A stretch of DNA of 64,000 nt, taken from Lepus europaeus (taxonomy: Eukaryota; Chordata; Mammalia; Lagomorpha; Leporidae). The notes under the pieces are model-generated. The model was not told the origin of the DNA. It worked only from the letters and a program-made list of their open reading frames with translations, and ran no database searches. Made by a program: the position numbers and the translations under genes. The stretch lies in the NCBI RefSeq assembly GCF_033115175.1, contig NC_084834.1:89512462-89576461 (forward strand), given 5' to 3'. Shown piece after piece: positions 53,060 through 63,612 of this stretch (position 1 is its first letter; the number at the start of each line of letters is the position of its first letter).

Positions 53060-53312
53060 ACTCTGGGTGGTGGGTGTGGAACACAAGGCAGAAGGCCCCA
53101 ACCCTCTGGAGCTGGGCCTTTTTATATTTTAGGAGGGCTAGGGTGAGGTAGGGGCAGCAGGGAGGGGAATTCCTGGAACTAGTCTTTCAGGTGTTCTAGC
53201 AACTGGTCTTTCAGGTGGCTATGGGGGATGGGGTATGAAGGCGATAGGGTGGGAGACCCAACTGAGGTTCAAGGGCAAGGAATACATTCCATGTTTATCT
53301 GTTTATCCACCA
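53060..53312 (-). mobile_element. Truncated 3' LTR of the second provirus
   Basis: It matches the U3 part of the LTR at 55.8-56.0 kb over about 250 bp, with a short internal duplication (CTTTCAGGTG repeated near 53,185-53,215). The R-U5 end is absent. Confidence 0.55.
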
Positions 53313-53908
53313 ATGCTGACTCTGAGTATAGATAAGGAGATGGGGCTACTTCCTGCTGATGTGGAGCATAGACTTGGAGCCGGGACTTGAGTGAGGGTCT
53401 TGTGATGCTCCTTCAAGAACCTTTGGAATAAGTTAATTATATATGGCAGAAATAGGAGCACTATGATTATGAGTACAAAAGGAGATACTAGAGATATTGC
53501 CCATGGTGGAAACCATGGCCAAAATGAGGCAGCGTTACCTTGTAAATACATCCTGTTAGCGCGACAGCCTGAGAGGTGGGTCCTGTGGGGGGTAGACTTA
53601 AGTGAGGGAGATGTTATTAGTTTTAATGAAGTCAAATGTACCTAAGGAGGGTGCCCTTTGAGTTTGGCAGTGGTGGGGTAGTCAGTATCACCTGGTAGAG
53701 CAGCCTCATTTTGTGTTAGATAAACGCAGTCATGAGGTTGAAAGACAGGAATACAGTCGGGAGGCAGAGTGGTTTGGGTCGGTGTGTGTCTGCATAGGTC
53801 CATAGGGAGAGTGTATTTGGGTGAGATGAGGGAAAGCGAGAGGTGGAGGAATAGCTTCTGTTGGGGAGGAAAGTTACCTGAAGGAGAGGCTTCCATAAAG
53901 AATTTCAA
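53303..53908 (-). pseudogene. Env remnant with membrane anchor (second provirus)
   Basis: Open pieces at 53,642-53,908 and 53,303-53,635. The latter has a hydrophobic anchor (ISLVSPFVLIIIVLLFLPY) followed by a basic tail (NLFQRFLKEHHK), as at the end of a TM subunit. The fusion peptide and CWLC-type motifs are not visible. It runs into the truncated LTR. Confidence 0.55.
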
Positions 53909-53989
53909 ACTGGCTACGCATTAAGGGCTTCCGGGGAAGGGGTCTGATTCTTCCCAGAGCTGAAGGGAGCAGTGTTCCCCAGTCTAAGT

Positions 53990-54330
53990 GGACCTGGGCG
54001 GAGCGTGTAGTTAGAGCCTGTTTGAAAATTCCATTCATCCGTTCTTCTTTTCCTGAAGAGGAGGGACCATAGGGAATGTGAAAATGCCATGAGATATGAA
54101 GAGAGGCAGATGGGATTCCAGTAATTTGAGAGGTAAACTCCGGCCCATTGTCTAACTGAATGGAAGCAGATAATCCAAACCTTGGGATGATATCATTTAA
54201 TAATAATAGTGGAAACTATTTTGTTGGTAGTGGGGAAAGCTTCCACCCGCCCCAGAAGGTGTCCACCATCACCAGAAGGTAACGTGTTCGCCTAACTGGT
54301 GGCAGATGGGTGAGGTTGTTATGGGATAAC
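53990..54330 (-). pseudogene. Integrase core remnant (second provirus)
   Basis: On the minus strand a LLVMVDTFWG block carries the first Asp, and IQLDNGPEFTSQI, at about 54,120-54,165, carries the second. A KEERMN block follows, corresponding to the Glu region. Frameshifts lie between the first and second blocks. Confidence 0.7.
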
Positions 54331-55719
54331 TGGTAGCTTTGGGATCCACAAGGAGAAAAGGCCCACACTTCCAGAAATGGGGAGTCCCTACCCACACTTC
54401 TGGAAATGAAAAGTCCTTGTCAAGGTCCCCGCGGGCACCTAAAGGTCAACCAATGAGGATCAGACATGCCTCAACCTTTAACCTCTAGCGGCAGAGAAAT
54501 TGTTGTTACCTCAGTTCTTTGTCTCACATGGAAGAAAAATTTCCAAGCAGACAGCAAAGAGATTTAAAAGTATCTATTAGAATCAAGGACTTCCAGCCAC
54601 AGCGGATTGGAGGGGGCTTCCAAGAGAGGAAAACCCAAAGGGGACTGCTTGCAGTTGGCTTTAAGAACAATTTGGAGGGAAAAAACCTTGACAATAAGAT
54701 TGTCATTCAGTTACCAGGCAGGGACAAAAAACCATCAAAAGACCTCATTTACAATTCTCCATCCTGTCTGGCCTGCTAAGGGTGGGAGGTTTTTTAGAAA
54801 GTTAGCTTGGAAAGAAGGGAGTATTAGTTTTTCATCTAGAAGCCACAGGAGTCCTTTCTAGATGCCCCTTGTTATTGGAACTGAGGGATTTCTGAGTATA
54901 CAGGAGTGAAGTTCAAGAGAGAAGATGAGATTGGTTCCCCAGGAGCCACAGCTTTAGCTGTCAGGTCAGCCTTGTTAGCTTCGGGTAGGTATTGTTTTAG
55001 TGGCTTTTGTTGGCAGCTAGGCAGCATCAAGAAGAGCTTTACTCAGCTCGCCATTTTATCTTTCTTTCCCTTTAGGCCTAGCTTGCTCAAGCTTTTTAAG
55101 AGGCAGGCCCAAGGGGAGTAGAGTGAAATGCTAGAAATTTTGGAATCCATGGATTAGGGAAAATATGGCCTGAGGGAAGAGGGTCCTTCTCACAGGGGTC
55201 CTCCAGGAAAGGATTATCCCAACCGGAAGTTCTGAGTCCTCCTAAGAGGACAGAGTGAGAAATCCCGAGCTTAGACCAGCATCCAAGTGCCCTAAGCCAG
55301 GGAAACCAACTGAACAGCCCAGGCCCTATGGGGAGGGGAGGGAATGAACCAGTCCTGAGCGTCACCCCAGCTTGCTAGAGGTGACAAAGGCCTCCCTTAC
55401 CAGTCTGATGGGTCAAGAATGAGATCCGGCCAAGGGCTCTGGCTGTGTATTCCTTGGGAACCCAGAAGTGCAAACGGGAGTGAGGATGCATTCCAGAGAG
55501 GCGTCTCTCAGGGCCGCTCGGTCAGCAGAGAAAAAGGAGATTGTAGGAAAGAGAAGGTCAGGGGTGAGCAGAGGCAGTAGAAAGTGGAAGGAGTTCAGAA
55601 GAGAGAAGAGAGTTCGGAGGAAGGGTGGGGGATCACAGCTCTCACCCAGAGAATGCAGGAGCGCCTGGTCTGGGCAGGATGCTGATTCCTCACTCCCCTC
55701 CTCACAGGGAGCACCAAAC
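54331..55719. other. Interior of the second provirus, genes not assignable
   Basis: Minus-strand open frames (for example 55,096-55,365) are proline-rich and could be gag, but no motif confirms it. Confidence 0.35.
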
Positions 55720-56030
55720 TGTTAGGAAAAGAGGCGCAGGATAGGGAGGAGGCAGTGTGTGAATTTACAGCCAGACCGAATTTATTCAGAGAAAATAAAT
55801 TCGCAGAGGTGGGTGGGTGGCCAACTGCCCACATGTACATGACAGAAGACCCTGACCCTCAGGGGCCGGGCATCTTTATATCTTAGGAGGGCTAGAGATG
55901 GGGATTGGGGGAGGGGGCCGCAGGAGGAGGGGTGGCTGTTGGGGGTAGGGTATGAAGGCAATAGGATGTGAGACCCGATTGAGATTCAAAGGCAAGGAAG
56001 ACATTGCAATGTTTATCTGTCTTTTGGGCA
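55720..56030 (-). mobile_element. 5' LTR of the second provirus
   Basis: The minus-strand 3' end reads CTCTTTTCCTAACA. AATAAATTCGGTCTGGC and TTATTTTCTCTG lie in the R region. It is longer at its 3' side than the left LTR, which lacks the last 90 bp or so. Confidence 0.6.
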
Positions 56031-56356
56031 ATGGTGGAGGCTTATGTCTCTGCTACATCACTTACACTTTGTGTCCCGGGTCAGGATGTGGGAGCGTTTC
56101 TTAGGGCAGGTCTGAGTGAGGACATTGAGAGCCAAGTGCTGCTTGTCCACCTGCTTTTCTGTTCATTGTTATTACTGTCAGATCGAGATGATTACTGAAT
56201 TAAAAGCAGGAAGGGGACAGGGATTGTCCTTCTTGTCATGGATAATGTGTTAGACATGAAGAGACTTGGGGAAGAAGAGTGGGGTTATAGACCCAGTGCT
56301 CTGTAGCTTCAGGTAAAGTTTTCTTTTTAAAATAGTCTAAGTTTGTTTATTGTTCA

Positions 56357-56431
56357 AAGATTTATTTATTTTTTTGAGAGGCAGAGTCACAGGGAGAGGG
56401 AGAGGGAGAGGGAGAGGGAGAGGGAGAGGGA

Positions 56432-56472
<41 letters not shown>

Positions 56473-56688
56473 CTTCCATCCACTGGTTCAGTCCCCAAAT
56501 AGCCACAAAGGTCGGAGCTGGGCTCATCTGAAGCCAGGAGCCAGGAGCTTCTTCCAGGTCTCCCATGTGGGTGCAGGGGCCCAAGGACTTGGGCCATCTT
56601 CTACTGCTTTCCCAGGTCATCAGCAGGGAGCTGGATGGGAAGTAGAGCAGCCATATGGGATGCCAGCACCATAGCATTCTGGCCCCTG
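56357..56688 (-). repeat. C-SINE with expanded purine minisatellite
   Basis: AAAGATTTATTTATTTTTTT, then about eight GAGAGG/GGGAGA units and a GA run (56,391-56,468), then the SINE body. The repeat is an expansion of the SINE's own GA tract. Confidence 0.88.
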
Positions 56689-57339
56689 CTTCAGGTAAAT
56701 TCTAACCAGACTTGGTTTAACTTTTGCCCCTCCCTCTTTTTTCTTTGGACCCCTGGATTCCAAATGTCTCTAGTCACCCTCTCTGTGCTGCTTATTTTCT
56801 CACAGTGCCAGTGAGGCAGGGTCAGCCTTGCCCAGGGAGAAGTGGGAAGGAAGGTGGAGTGCCCAGGGCCTGTGCCTGCACCTGCCTGCGCTCACCCTGG
56901 GCCTAAGCTTCCTCCTTTTGTTTCAGTGCCTAGGAGCTTTTCAGGTAGCTCCTCTGAAATATAAATTACGTGTGCTCTCCCCTCCCCCCAGCTTCCTGGG
57001 CCTGAAGCTAAAGGATTGTTATATTTTTCCCTGTGTTTTTTCCAGTTTGAGGAGTTGGGGAGAGGTGGGATGGGGGATGTTTTGGGAACCAGGTGAACCT
57101 GCTGGGGTCCTCACTGACCCTCTTTGGCTGTGACTCCCTGTGGGAATAAGGTGCTTCCTGCCTGTGGGGCTTCAGTGCCATCCCCACCTTCTTGGCAGCT
57201 AAGAAGAGAGTATCGCTGACATCCTCAGGTGTGTATCTGGGGTTCCTTGGGCTGTTTCTGTTTTTATAGTTTCTCAGTGTTTTGTTCTGATGTTTGGGTT
57301 AGGGCAGAACCTACAGAGAGAAATAAGACTTCAAAGTGG
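56689..57339. other. Unique GC-richer sequence
   Basis: Two plus-strand frames (56,724-56,906; 56,828-57,133) overlap; no motif or splice pair to support an exon. Confidence 0.4.
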
Positions 57340-57600
57340 GCAGGTGTTTGGCCTAGTGGTTAAGCTGCTGACTGAAGTGCACATCAGAGTGCCTGGGTTT
57401 GAGTCCCTGCTCTGTTCCTGATTCCAGCTTTCCACAGGTGGCCACCCTGGAAGGCAGCAGCTCAGGTAGCCGGGTCCCTGCAACGCATGGGAGACCTTGA
57501 TTGAATTCTGATGTCTTGATTTTGGTTTGGACCAGCCCTAGTTGTTGTGGGCATTTGGGGAGTGAGCCAGCAAATGGAAGATCTCTCCCTCTCTGCTTTA
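57340..57600 (+). repeat. Older C-SINE-like element
   Basis: GGCCTAGTGGTTAAGCTGCT head, GGGTTTGAGTCCCTGCTC B-box-like part, and a CCAGCAAATGGAAGATCTC tail. Confidence 0.7.
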
Positions 57601-57662
57601 AAGTCTTTTAAGGAGCTCGAAGGAAGGTGGTCCAGGGCCATGTCCCCATCTTAGCTCATCAC

Positions 57663-58121
57663 TGTTAGGCCGTCACAAAACACACCAAACACTGGAGTAA
57701 GAGAAAGGGTTTATTGAAGAAACTCCAGTAGAGCAGACCGGAGGGAAGGGGCAAAGAGGGAAAAAGGGAGAGAAGGAGAGTATAAGATAGAGACAGAGAG
57801 GAGAGGAGCTAGCGAGGGGAGAAGAGAGAGATGAGAGAAGAGAGAGCGAGCAGGAGAGAGCAGAGAGCAGGAGAGAGAGAGATGAGAGGAGGAGAGAAGA
57901 GCACATGAGAGGAGCCAAGAGAGGTGCGTGTTCAGGAACAGGTCCTTTTAAAACTTTGATGAAGGGCGGGAAGGGAAGCAGGAGCAGTGAATCCCATTAT
58001 GATGGGGGTGGAGCTTGACACTGGTGGTTGGGCATTGTGGCCACCTGGCTTCCAGCAATGGCAGTGGATGGTGTCAGGGTGTAGACCACACCATAGATAA
58101 AACTGTGTCATTTTCCTAACA
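57663..58121 (-). mobile_element. Solo LTR, same family as 46,191-46,621, reverse orientation
   Basis: The reverse complement starts TGTTAGGAAAATGAC and ends GGCCTAACA, flanked by ATCAC on both sides (57,658-57,662 and 58,122-58,126). It has the same TCTC-rich body and AATAAA, followed by the TACTCCAGTGTT motif. Confidence 0.85.
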
Positions 58122-58126
58122 ATCAC

Positions 58127-58869
58127 AGTGGTGCCCCTGCACTGTCCCTACCCTCACCCAAGTCAGCAGTCCTTGTAAATACAGATCCCATCCTGTTCTG
58201 CTGCTTTCCAGTCTCAACAGTCACAGCCAACTGGCGTTGCTTAGGAGTGGCACCCCCTGAGCTGCCCGCTGGCAGGGATATCGATCTGCTGTATTAGTTG
58301 CTCCTGTATCTCCAAATGCCTGCCAGGTTACATGAGCGAAGCCCTTCTCCCAAGGTTACCAGGCTGGTAAGTTCAAAGGCAGAAGGAACTCAGGTCCCAC
58401 CCATTCTAGGAGGACTTAGGGAGTGATTTATGGATGGCCTTAGGCTTTCCTAGACAACTGCTAAATTACAGGTAAGATTAAGAGTTTGGGCTGTAACACA
58501 CTTGTAAATTACACTTGGTCTAGATTGTTTTATTTACTATTTGACTAGGTATTTATTTTCCAGACTGAAAGTTTTTTTTCTACCCCTGGTGAAAACAAGT
58601 TGGACACATTTCTTGCAGATCTTGGGGGAATGCACACGCTTTCAAAAGTCTGAAAGTGACTGTACCTACAGAGGGTCAGGTTCTCTGCTTTGTAATAGTC
58701 CTTGCTGTTAACTTGACCTAAAACAATGGTTACCCTGACCGGTGAGTAGCACTGTCCAGACACACTTTTTCTCTTTTGGTAATGAGCCATGAATTTCCCT
58801 TAGCTCCCTTGCTGGCTTTGCCCAGTCCCTTGTCAGTGGTTGGTAGAATCAGGGTGTCTGCGAGGTGTA
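58127..58869. other. Unique sequence
   Basis: Nothing recognised. Confidence 0.5.
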
Positions 58870-59075
58870 TGGAGTGCAGAGAGAGATGCAGCACCCTCCC
58901 CAAATGCCTGTCACAGCTAGGGCTTGGCCAGGCTGAAGCCATGAGCCTGGGTGTCCAACTGGGTTTCCCACTTGGGCTATCTTCCGCTGCTTTCCCAGAC
59001 CATTAGCAGGGAGCCAGATCGGAAGTGGAGGTGCGGGGAGATGTGGCTTAGCTGGTGCACCTCAATGCCTGCCCC
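58870..59075 (-). repeat. C-SINE, partial
   Basis: AGAGAGATGCAGC, CCAAATGCCTGTCAC and TTTCCCAGACCATTAGCAG; ends decayed. Confidence 0.65.
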
Positions 59076-59435
59076 AGCCTGGTTTTCTTGCTGCCTCTCT
59101 GAGAGCTAAAGTCCAGCACAAGGAACTGCATGCGTTGCCCATCACCTCTTCTTCAGGGCTTCTCCTGCATCACTAGAGCTGCTGCTTGTCTTCTCCATCA
59201 TCCTGCTGCTGGCGGCTCTCAGGTCTTAATCTCTCAGTAGTCAGAGGCTATGAGAGTGTAGCGAGTGAAGTCGGGAAGGCCATACCTTGCGTGTCCTGCC
59301 CTGAAGCGGGAGAATTAGCTTCATTGCACTCCTATATACAGTGAGTTCTTAGATGACATAATTTAAGATTTATCCTTACGTTTGAAAATTTGAGGCTAAG
59401 TCCCTCCCTCTCTCTCTCTCTCCTCCATTAATGTG
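59076..59435. other. Unique sequence ending in (CT)n and (TG)n
   Basis: CTCTCT at 59,405-59,422 and GT repeats at 59,432-59,443, into which the solo LTR was inserted. Confidence 0.45.
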
Positions 59436-59441
59436 TGTGTG

Positions 59442-59819
59442 TGTCCTGTCCTGCGGGACGTCAACTAGGGCCAAGTAACTAGAATGGGGAATGAAGGGAC
59501 AGGAGACACAAAGATGGCAGCAAGACAAGATGGCTGTTCAAGCTGCACTTTTTATTTTTCAACCACACACTTATATATCATAAAGGCAGGGTGTCAGGCG
59601 GGGGAAGGAGGGGCGTTTAGGAGGGCAGGACATCGGGCAGGGGAAGGAGGGGGAGCTTATCTTGTAGCTGCAATGCTTGTGAAAGTAGGGGAAAGGTTAC
59701 AAGGTCTTAAGGCACAAGGTCATACAAGGTTGCGTTATCAGTACTCTCTGGTCTGGGCTGTTTTAGCCCTGCCTCAGTAGTTTTCCTCTAAGAGGCCACA
59801 TGCTGCGTGGTCCCTGACA
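59442..59819 (-). mobile_element. Solo LTR, betaretrovirus/ERVK-like, with 6-bp duplication
   Basis: On the minus strand it starts TGTCAGGGACCACGCAGC and ends GGACAGGACA, with inverted TGTC/GACA ends. It has TATATAAGTGTG, AATAAAAAGTGCAGC and a CTTGTCTTGCTGCC R/U5. TGTGTG flanks both sides (59,436-59,441 and 59,820-59,825); six bases is typical of class II ERVs, though the left flank is itself a TG repeat. Confidence 0.7.
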
Positions 59820-59854
59820 TGTGTGTTTGTATTCTTTCACTTTCTTCCCCCTTA

Positions 59855-60131
59855 ATCGTTGTTTGCTTATTTGAGAGGCAGAGAGACAGACAGATGGAGT
59901 GAGCTCCTGTTGGCTGGTCCACTCCCTAAGTGCCCCCAAGTGCTTGGGGTAGGCCAGGGCTGAAGCCAGGAGCTGGGAACTCCATGTGAACGACAGGGGT
60001 CTAGTTACTCAAGGCATCATGTCACCCTTGCCTTCTAGGATCTGCATTAGCCGGAAGCTGAAGGCAGGAGCCAAAGCCGGGTGCTCTTGTGTGATGGGGG
60101 CATCCTAACCACTCGGCTAAACGCCTGCCCT
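59855..60131 (-). repeat. C-SINE, older
   Basis: TGCTTATTTGAGAGGCAG, GGCTGGTCCACTCCC, ending CGGCTAAACGCCTGCCC. Confidence 0.8.
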
Positions 60132-61069
60132 TGTTCTTTGTATGTTTAGTGTGCAGCTGAGTAATCTTCCCAGAGTCTCAGCTCTCCGGGGGACTCCAGG
60201 GATCTGCTCCTTGACTGCTAGTGACTTCATCTTGCTGGTGCGTGTCTTACCTTTAAACCACTCTGCAACAGGGAGCGTGGGGTCTGAGGAGGTCTGAAGG
60301 TTTAACAGCAGCCATGGGCCTCCCTGCTTTCACAGGAGTTCACTGTCTGTAGGCAAATTCCACCTGTGACTTGTGCATCCAAATATGATGGGAATTGGAG
60401 GTGCACAGTGCAGAGTGGAGAAGGTTCAGGAATCAGGCTCTTACTGCAATGTGGGAAGTGCTGAGGGGGCCTTCAGGGGGCTAGGAAGACCAGGTGTTAA
60501 AGGCGTCATCTCAGGATGGAGACATTGCTGGAGACCTTTGGGACTTTTATAGGAAAACCCTGGCAGGTAAATCATCACTGTTTTTCTTTCCTTGGCTTCC
60601 CAGTGCTATGTGGAATTGTGAACAAAATGCTGTGAGATTCCAGGAATGACTGCTATATTTTGGTCAACAGTATTTTGGTTTAAAAAATATGAAATATGTT
60701 TAGGGACAGAGATCAGATTTAATTCTTTGGGACGCACCTATTGTTTTTTCCCCTTGAGGAATGGAATCGGGTTCAGTAACAATTGTTTTGGAAGAGAGTT
60801 CCAAAGAAACAGCATTTTCTTTCTCCACTATTGCAACACTTAATCATTTTGTGGATTTGTTGTTCTTATCCTAAAGTATACAACATTTTACTTTTTAAAG
60901 CACTTTTCTGTATTTAAAAGAAGCATAATGCTACCACAGTTTTGTGCTGTTTTTGGAAACAGAAACAAATTTGTTTTGGTACAAGAATAGCTGATCTGTG
61001 TATCTCTTATGGCACTATGAAATCGCTTTATTTACAAGTAGCTCAGCAAGAAGAACTGTAGCTACCTCT
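60132..61069. other. Unique sequence, nothing recognised
   Basis: Presumed intron of the ABCG2-type gene if its first exon is near 51.7 kb. Confidence 0.4.
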
Positions 61070-61490
61070 GCCATAGTAGCCAATCGATCCACGTCCACGT
61101 TGTAATTACGTTCTGTAGAATTCACCCATACTGTGGGCATCTACATGGAAGGCATTAACATTTGTACATTGAATCAATTCCCATATTTCATTTTCCCATA
61201 GTTTATCCCCCCATAGGGGTCTGCCATGAATTTGCCAATTATCCTTTTTCCATTTAGTGATCCAGGTAGTTAGACTATTAGCTGTGGCCCACGAATCAGT
61301 AAAAAGGTGACACTCCCTTCCTTTCTCATGTTTTAGAGCCTGGTATATTGCTTGTAATTCAGCAAACTGACTGCTAAGGTTTTCTTCTTGGAACTCTAAT
61401 ACCATGGTGGTTTTTGCGTTATATGCCACAGCTTTCCAATATCTATGGTGCCCTATACATTTTGTTGACCCATCTGTGAACCATGCATGC
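61070..61490 (-). pseudogene. Retroviral RNase H remnant, separate lineage
   Basis: On the minus strand it has WFTDGSTKC (first Asp), AELQAIYQALKHEKG (Glu), HLFTDSWATANSL (second Asp) and FHVDAHS (last block) in order, with no frameshift over about 125 residues. No LTR or other pol part is attached. The sequence is unlike the RNase H of the provirus at 38 kb. Confidence 0.75.
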
Positions 61491-61834
61491 TCTTAATAAA
61501 AACTCAGCTCTTTCTAAGCAATTAGTATTTAACAGAGACATCAAGAGAACATAATAGATTACTTTAACTCATTGCTTTAACAGAGGATCACATTTTGATT
61601 TTATGTCAAAGAAAATAGACTAATAGTTTTGAAACAAAAAATTTCTTCTTCCCATAATGTTTTGTGACTTTCTCGCACCTTCTATAACTTACTCAAACCC
61701 TTCTTTTTTTTCCATTCCAGTATAAACTAGCCATTAAAATAAACAATTTTTACAAACCATGTCCTTCCTTTATTTAAAAACCTCTTTTCCTGTGAACTTT
61801 CCTTAACAAGCACACACTTTTATACTTGTGAACT
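61491..61834. other. AT-rich sequence between two retroviral fragments
   Basis: No domain recognised; probably more of the same decayed provirus or unrelated intron. Confidence 0.35.
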
Positions 61835-62100
61835 TTTACTGTTGGTTGACTTTTTGATTTATAAGCTTATTAAGAAACACGGGCCTATGGTCAAAGCTAA
61901 CAAAAGCCTCCCATGGGGACCGAGAAGGGTGGATATAAGGGTGGTCAGCCAAGGTGATTGATTAAACCAGGCCTCAAACCATTGCTCTTATGACACTCAT
62001 TCCCTTTTTGTCTTGCTAAACCTTTCCACACCTTCGCTATGTTTTCTCGTACTACCCCTGTATAATCAGCATAAAAGCAACATTCCGCCATCTTCAAAGT
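61835..62100 (-). pseudogene. Env TM 3' fragment, gamma-type
   Basis: On the minus strand a run with VRENIAKVWKGLARQ, then LISTLLGP and LLLALTIGP, is clearly related to the TM end at 41,540-41,740, but diverged and frameshifted. A C-SINE interrupts its upstream side at 62,101-62,459. Confidence 0.65.
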
Positions 62101-62127
62101 ATATGTGGGCTTTTTTAATTTATTTTT

Positions 62128-62459
62128 TATTTATTTTTATTTTTTGACAGGCAGAGTGGACAGTGAAAGAGAGAGACAGAGAGAAAGGTCTTCCTTTGCC
62201 ATTGGCTCACCTTCCAATGGCCGCCGCGGTAGGCGCGCTGCGCTATTCGGAAGGCAGGACCCAGGTGCTACTCCTAGTCTCCCATGGGGTGCAGGGACCA
62301 AGGACTTGGGCCATCCTCCACTGCACTCCCGGGCCATAGCAGAGAACTGGCCTGGAAGAGGGGCAACCGGGACAGAATCCGGCACCCCAACCGGGACTAG
62401 CACCCGGTGTGCCGGCGCCGCAAGGCTGAGGATTAGCCTGTTGAGCCACGGCGCCGGCC
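62128..62459 (-). repeat. C-SINE, young
   Basis: TTTTTGACAGGCAGAGTGG to CACGGCGCCGGCC. The flanks ATATGTGGGCTTT and ATATATGGGCTTT look like a target duplication with one change. Confidence 0.93.
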
Positions 62460-62460
62460 A

Positions 62461-62600
62461 TATATATGGGCTTTAAGGCCTTATTAGTTATGAGGCCCAG
62501 ACCTATTTATTTATTTACTTGTTACATGGGGTGCATTTTAAGAGAGGTGTGAGCCTCCTTGGGAAGGCATTTGATTCCAAGTTATTCCCTGAAACTGAAC
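62461..62600 (-). repeat. Fragment of the L1-associated 3' module
   Basis: GGGCTTTAAGGCC, TGAGGCCCAGACCTAT and GAGAGGTGTGAGCCTCC align with 11,281-11,390 (reverse orientation of 22,600-22,680). A third, short, diverged copy of the module. Confidence 0.55.
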
Positions 62601-62842
62601 GGTTTGAGAGGGCCCTGTGTTTTTTGTAAATTTATTCCATCCTTTAGACCTTAAAAAAATCAAGGCTCACTTCTAATTGTTGTTGCGCTTTTTCCTGGGT
62701 GGTTGTTCTTTTTGCAGTGAAATAACAGCTAAGTGGGCTGCCCAGCACGGGTTAAAGCAGACTCGTTTTAAACGCGTTGTTACCTAGTGTGTATAATCTT
62801 GTTTATCTGGACTGTCAACTTAGGGTTCTTTTTCCCCCACAG
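62601..62842. other. Unique sequence upstream of the ABCG2-type exon
   Basis: Ends in the polypyrimidine tract TTCTTTTTCCCCCACAG that serves as acceptor. Confidence 0.7.
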
Positions 62843-63064
62843 AGAGGCAGAAACTTTCCCGATGTCTTCCGACGATGTCCAGATTTTTGTGCCAATGTCG
62901 CAAAAAAACAGCAACGGCCTCCCTGGGACAGCCACCAACGACCTGAAGACACCGAATGAGGGAGCCGTGTTAAGTTTTCATAACATCCGCTATCGAGTAA
63001 AAGTCAAGAGTGGCTTTCTGCTGTGTCGAAAAACAGTCGAGAAGGAAATCCTGTCAGACATCAA
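62843..63064 (+). CDS. ABCG2: ABCG2-type transporter, first coding exon
   Basis: The exon follows a polypyrimidine tract and cag at 62,840-62,842. Translation starts at ATG 62,862, and the coding part is 203 bp, ending at a gtatgt donor (63,065) in the same phase as human ABCG2 exon 2. It encodes the cytoplasmic N-terminus of this plasma-membrane half-transporter (MSSDDVQIFVPMSQ...), then GAVLSFHNIRYRVKVKSGF, the first strand of the nucleotide-binding domain, and the conserved RKTVEKEILSDI. Walker A lies in the next exon, outside the window. The frame is open and residues fit mammalian ABCG2; a close ABCG2/ABCG3-like paralogue cannot be excluded. Reading away from the PKD2 exons is opposite to the human arrangement. 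Confidence 0.9.
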
Positions 63065-63282
63065 GTATGTACATGGGCTTTCTATGAGATGCTTTGTCGA
63101 TCTGTGATGAGCCTTTATAGTTTCGCCCTTTACCAATAAGTCTGCTGCGAACATTTATGCACAGGTCTTTGTGCAGATACTCACACACATGCTTTCATTT
63201 CTTCAGGCTAGACTGGGATGAAATGATATTGGGTCACGTGTTTGGCTTCTGTTTAATTTTCAGAGGATCTGCCAAATTTTTT

Positions 63283-63327
63283 TAAAAAGCTTTATTTTAT
63301 TTATTTGAAAGAGTTATGGAACAGTAG

Positions 63328-63362
<35 letters not shown>

Positions 63363-63612
63363 AAGGTCTTCATCTGCTGCTTCACTCCCCAGATGGCCCC
63401 AACAGCCAGAGCTGAGCTGATCTGAAGCCAGGAGCCAGCAGCTTCTTCCTGGTCTCCCATGTGGGTGCAGGGGCCCAAGGACTTGGGCCATCCTCTGCTG
63501 CATTAGCAGGGAGCTGGATTGGAAGTGGAGCAGCTGAGACTTGAACTGGCACCCATATGGGATGCTGGTGCTGCAGGCCAGCGCTTTAACCTTTTATGCC
63601 ACTGCACCAGCC
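63283..63612 (-). repeat. C-SINE in the ABCG2-type gene, first coding intron
   Basis: AAAAAGCTTTATTTTATTTAT, GA run, CTTCACTCCCCAGATGG, ending CACTGCACCAGCCCC. Confidence 0.9.

Larger units (their letters stand above)
53060..56030 (-). mobile_element. Second provirus, heavily deleted, minus orientation
   Basis: Two related LTR stretches (55,720-56,030 on the right, about 53,060-53,312 on the left) share GGAGGGCTAG, a GGTATGAAGGC block and TTCAAGGGCAAGGAA/TTCAAAGGCAAGGAA. Between them, on the minus strand, are integrase-core and Env TM remnants. The right LTR ends TAACA at 55,720, followed by GTTTGGTGCTCCC, where a primer site would lie. gag and most of pol are not recognisable. Confidence 0.7.

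Noticed and set aside
56343-56677. Arg/Glu and Leu/Ser repeat proteins
   Set aside because: Direct translations of a purine repeat.
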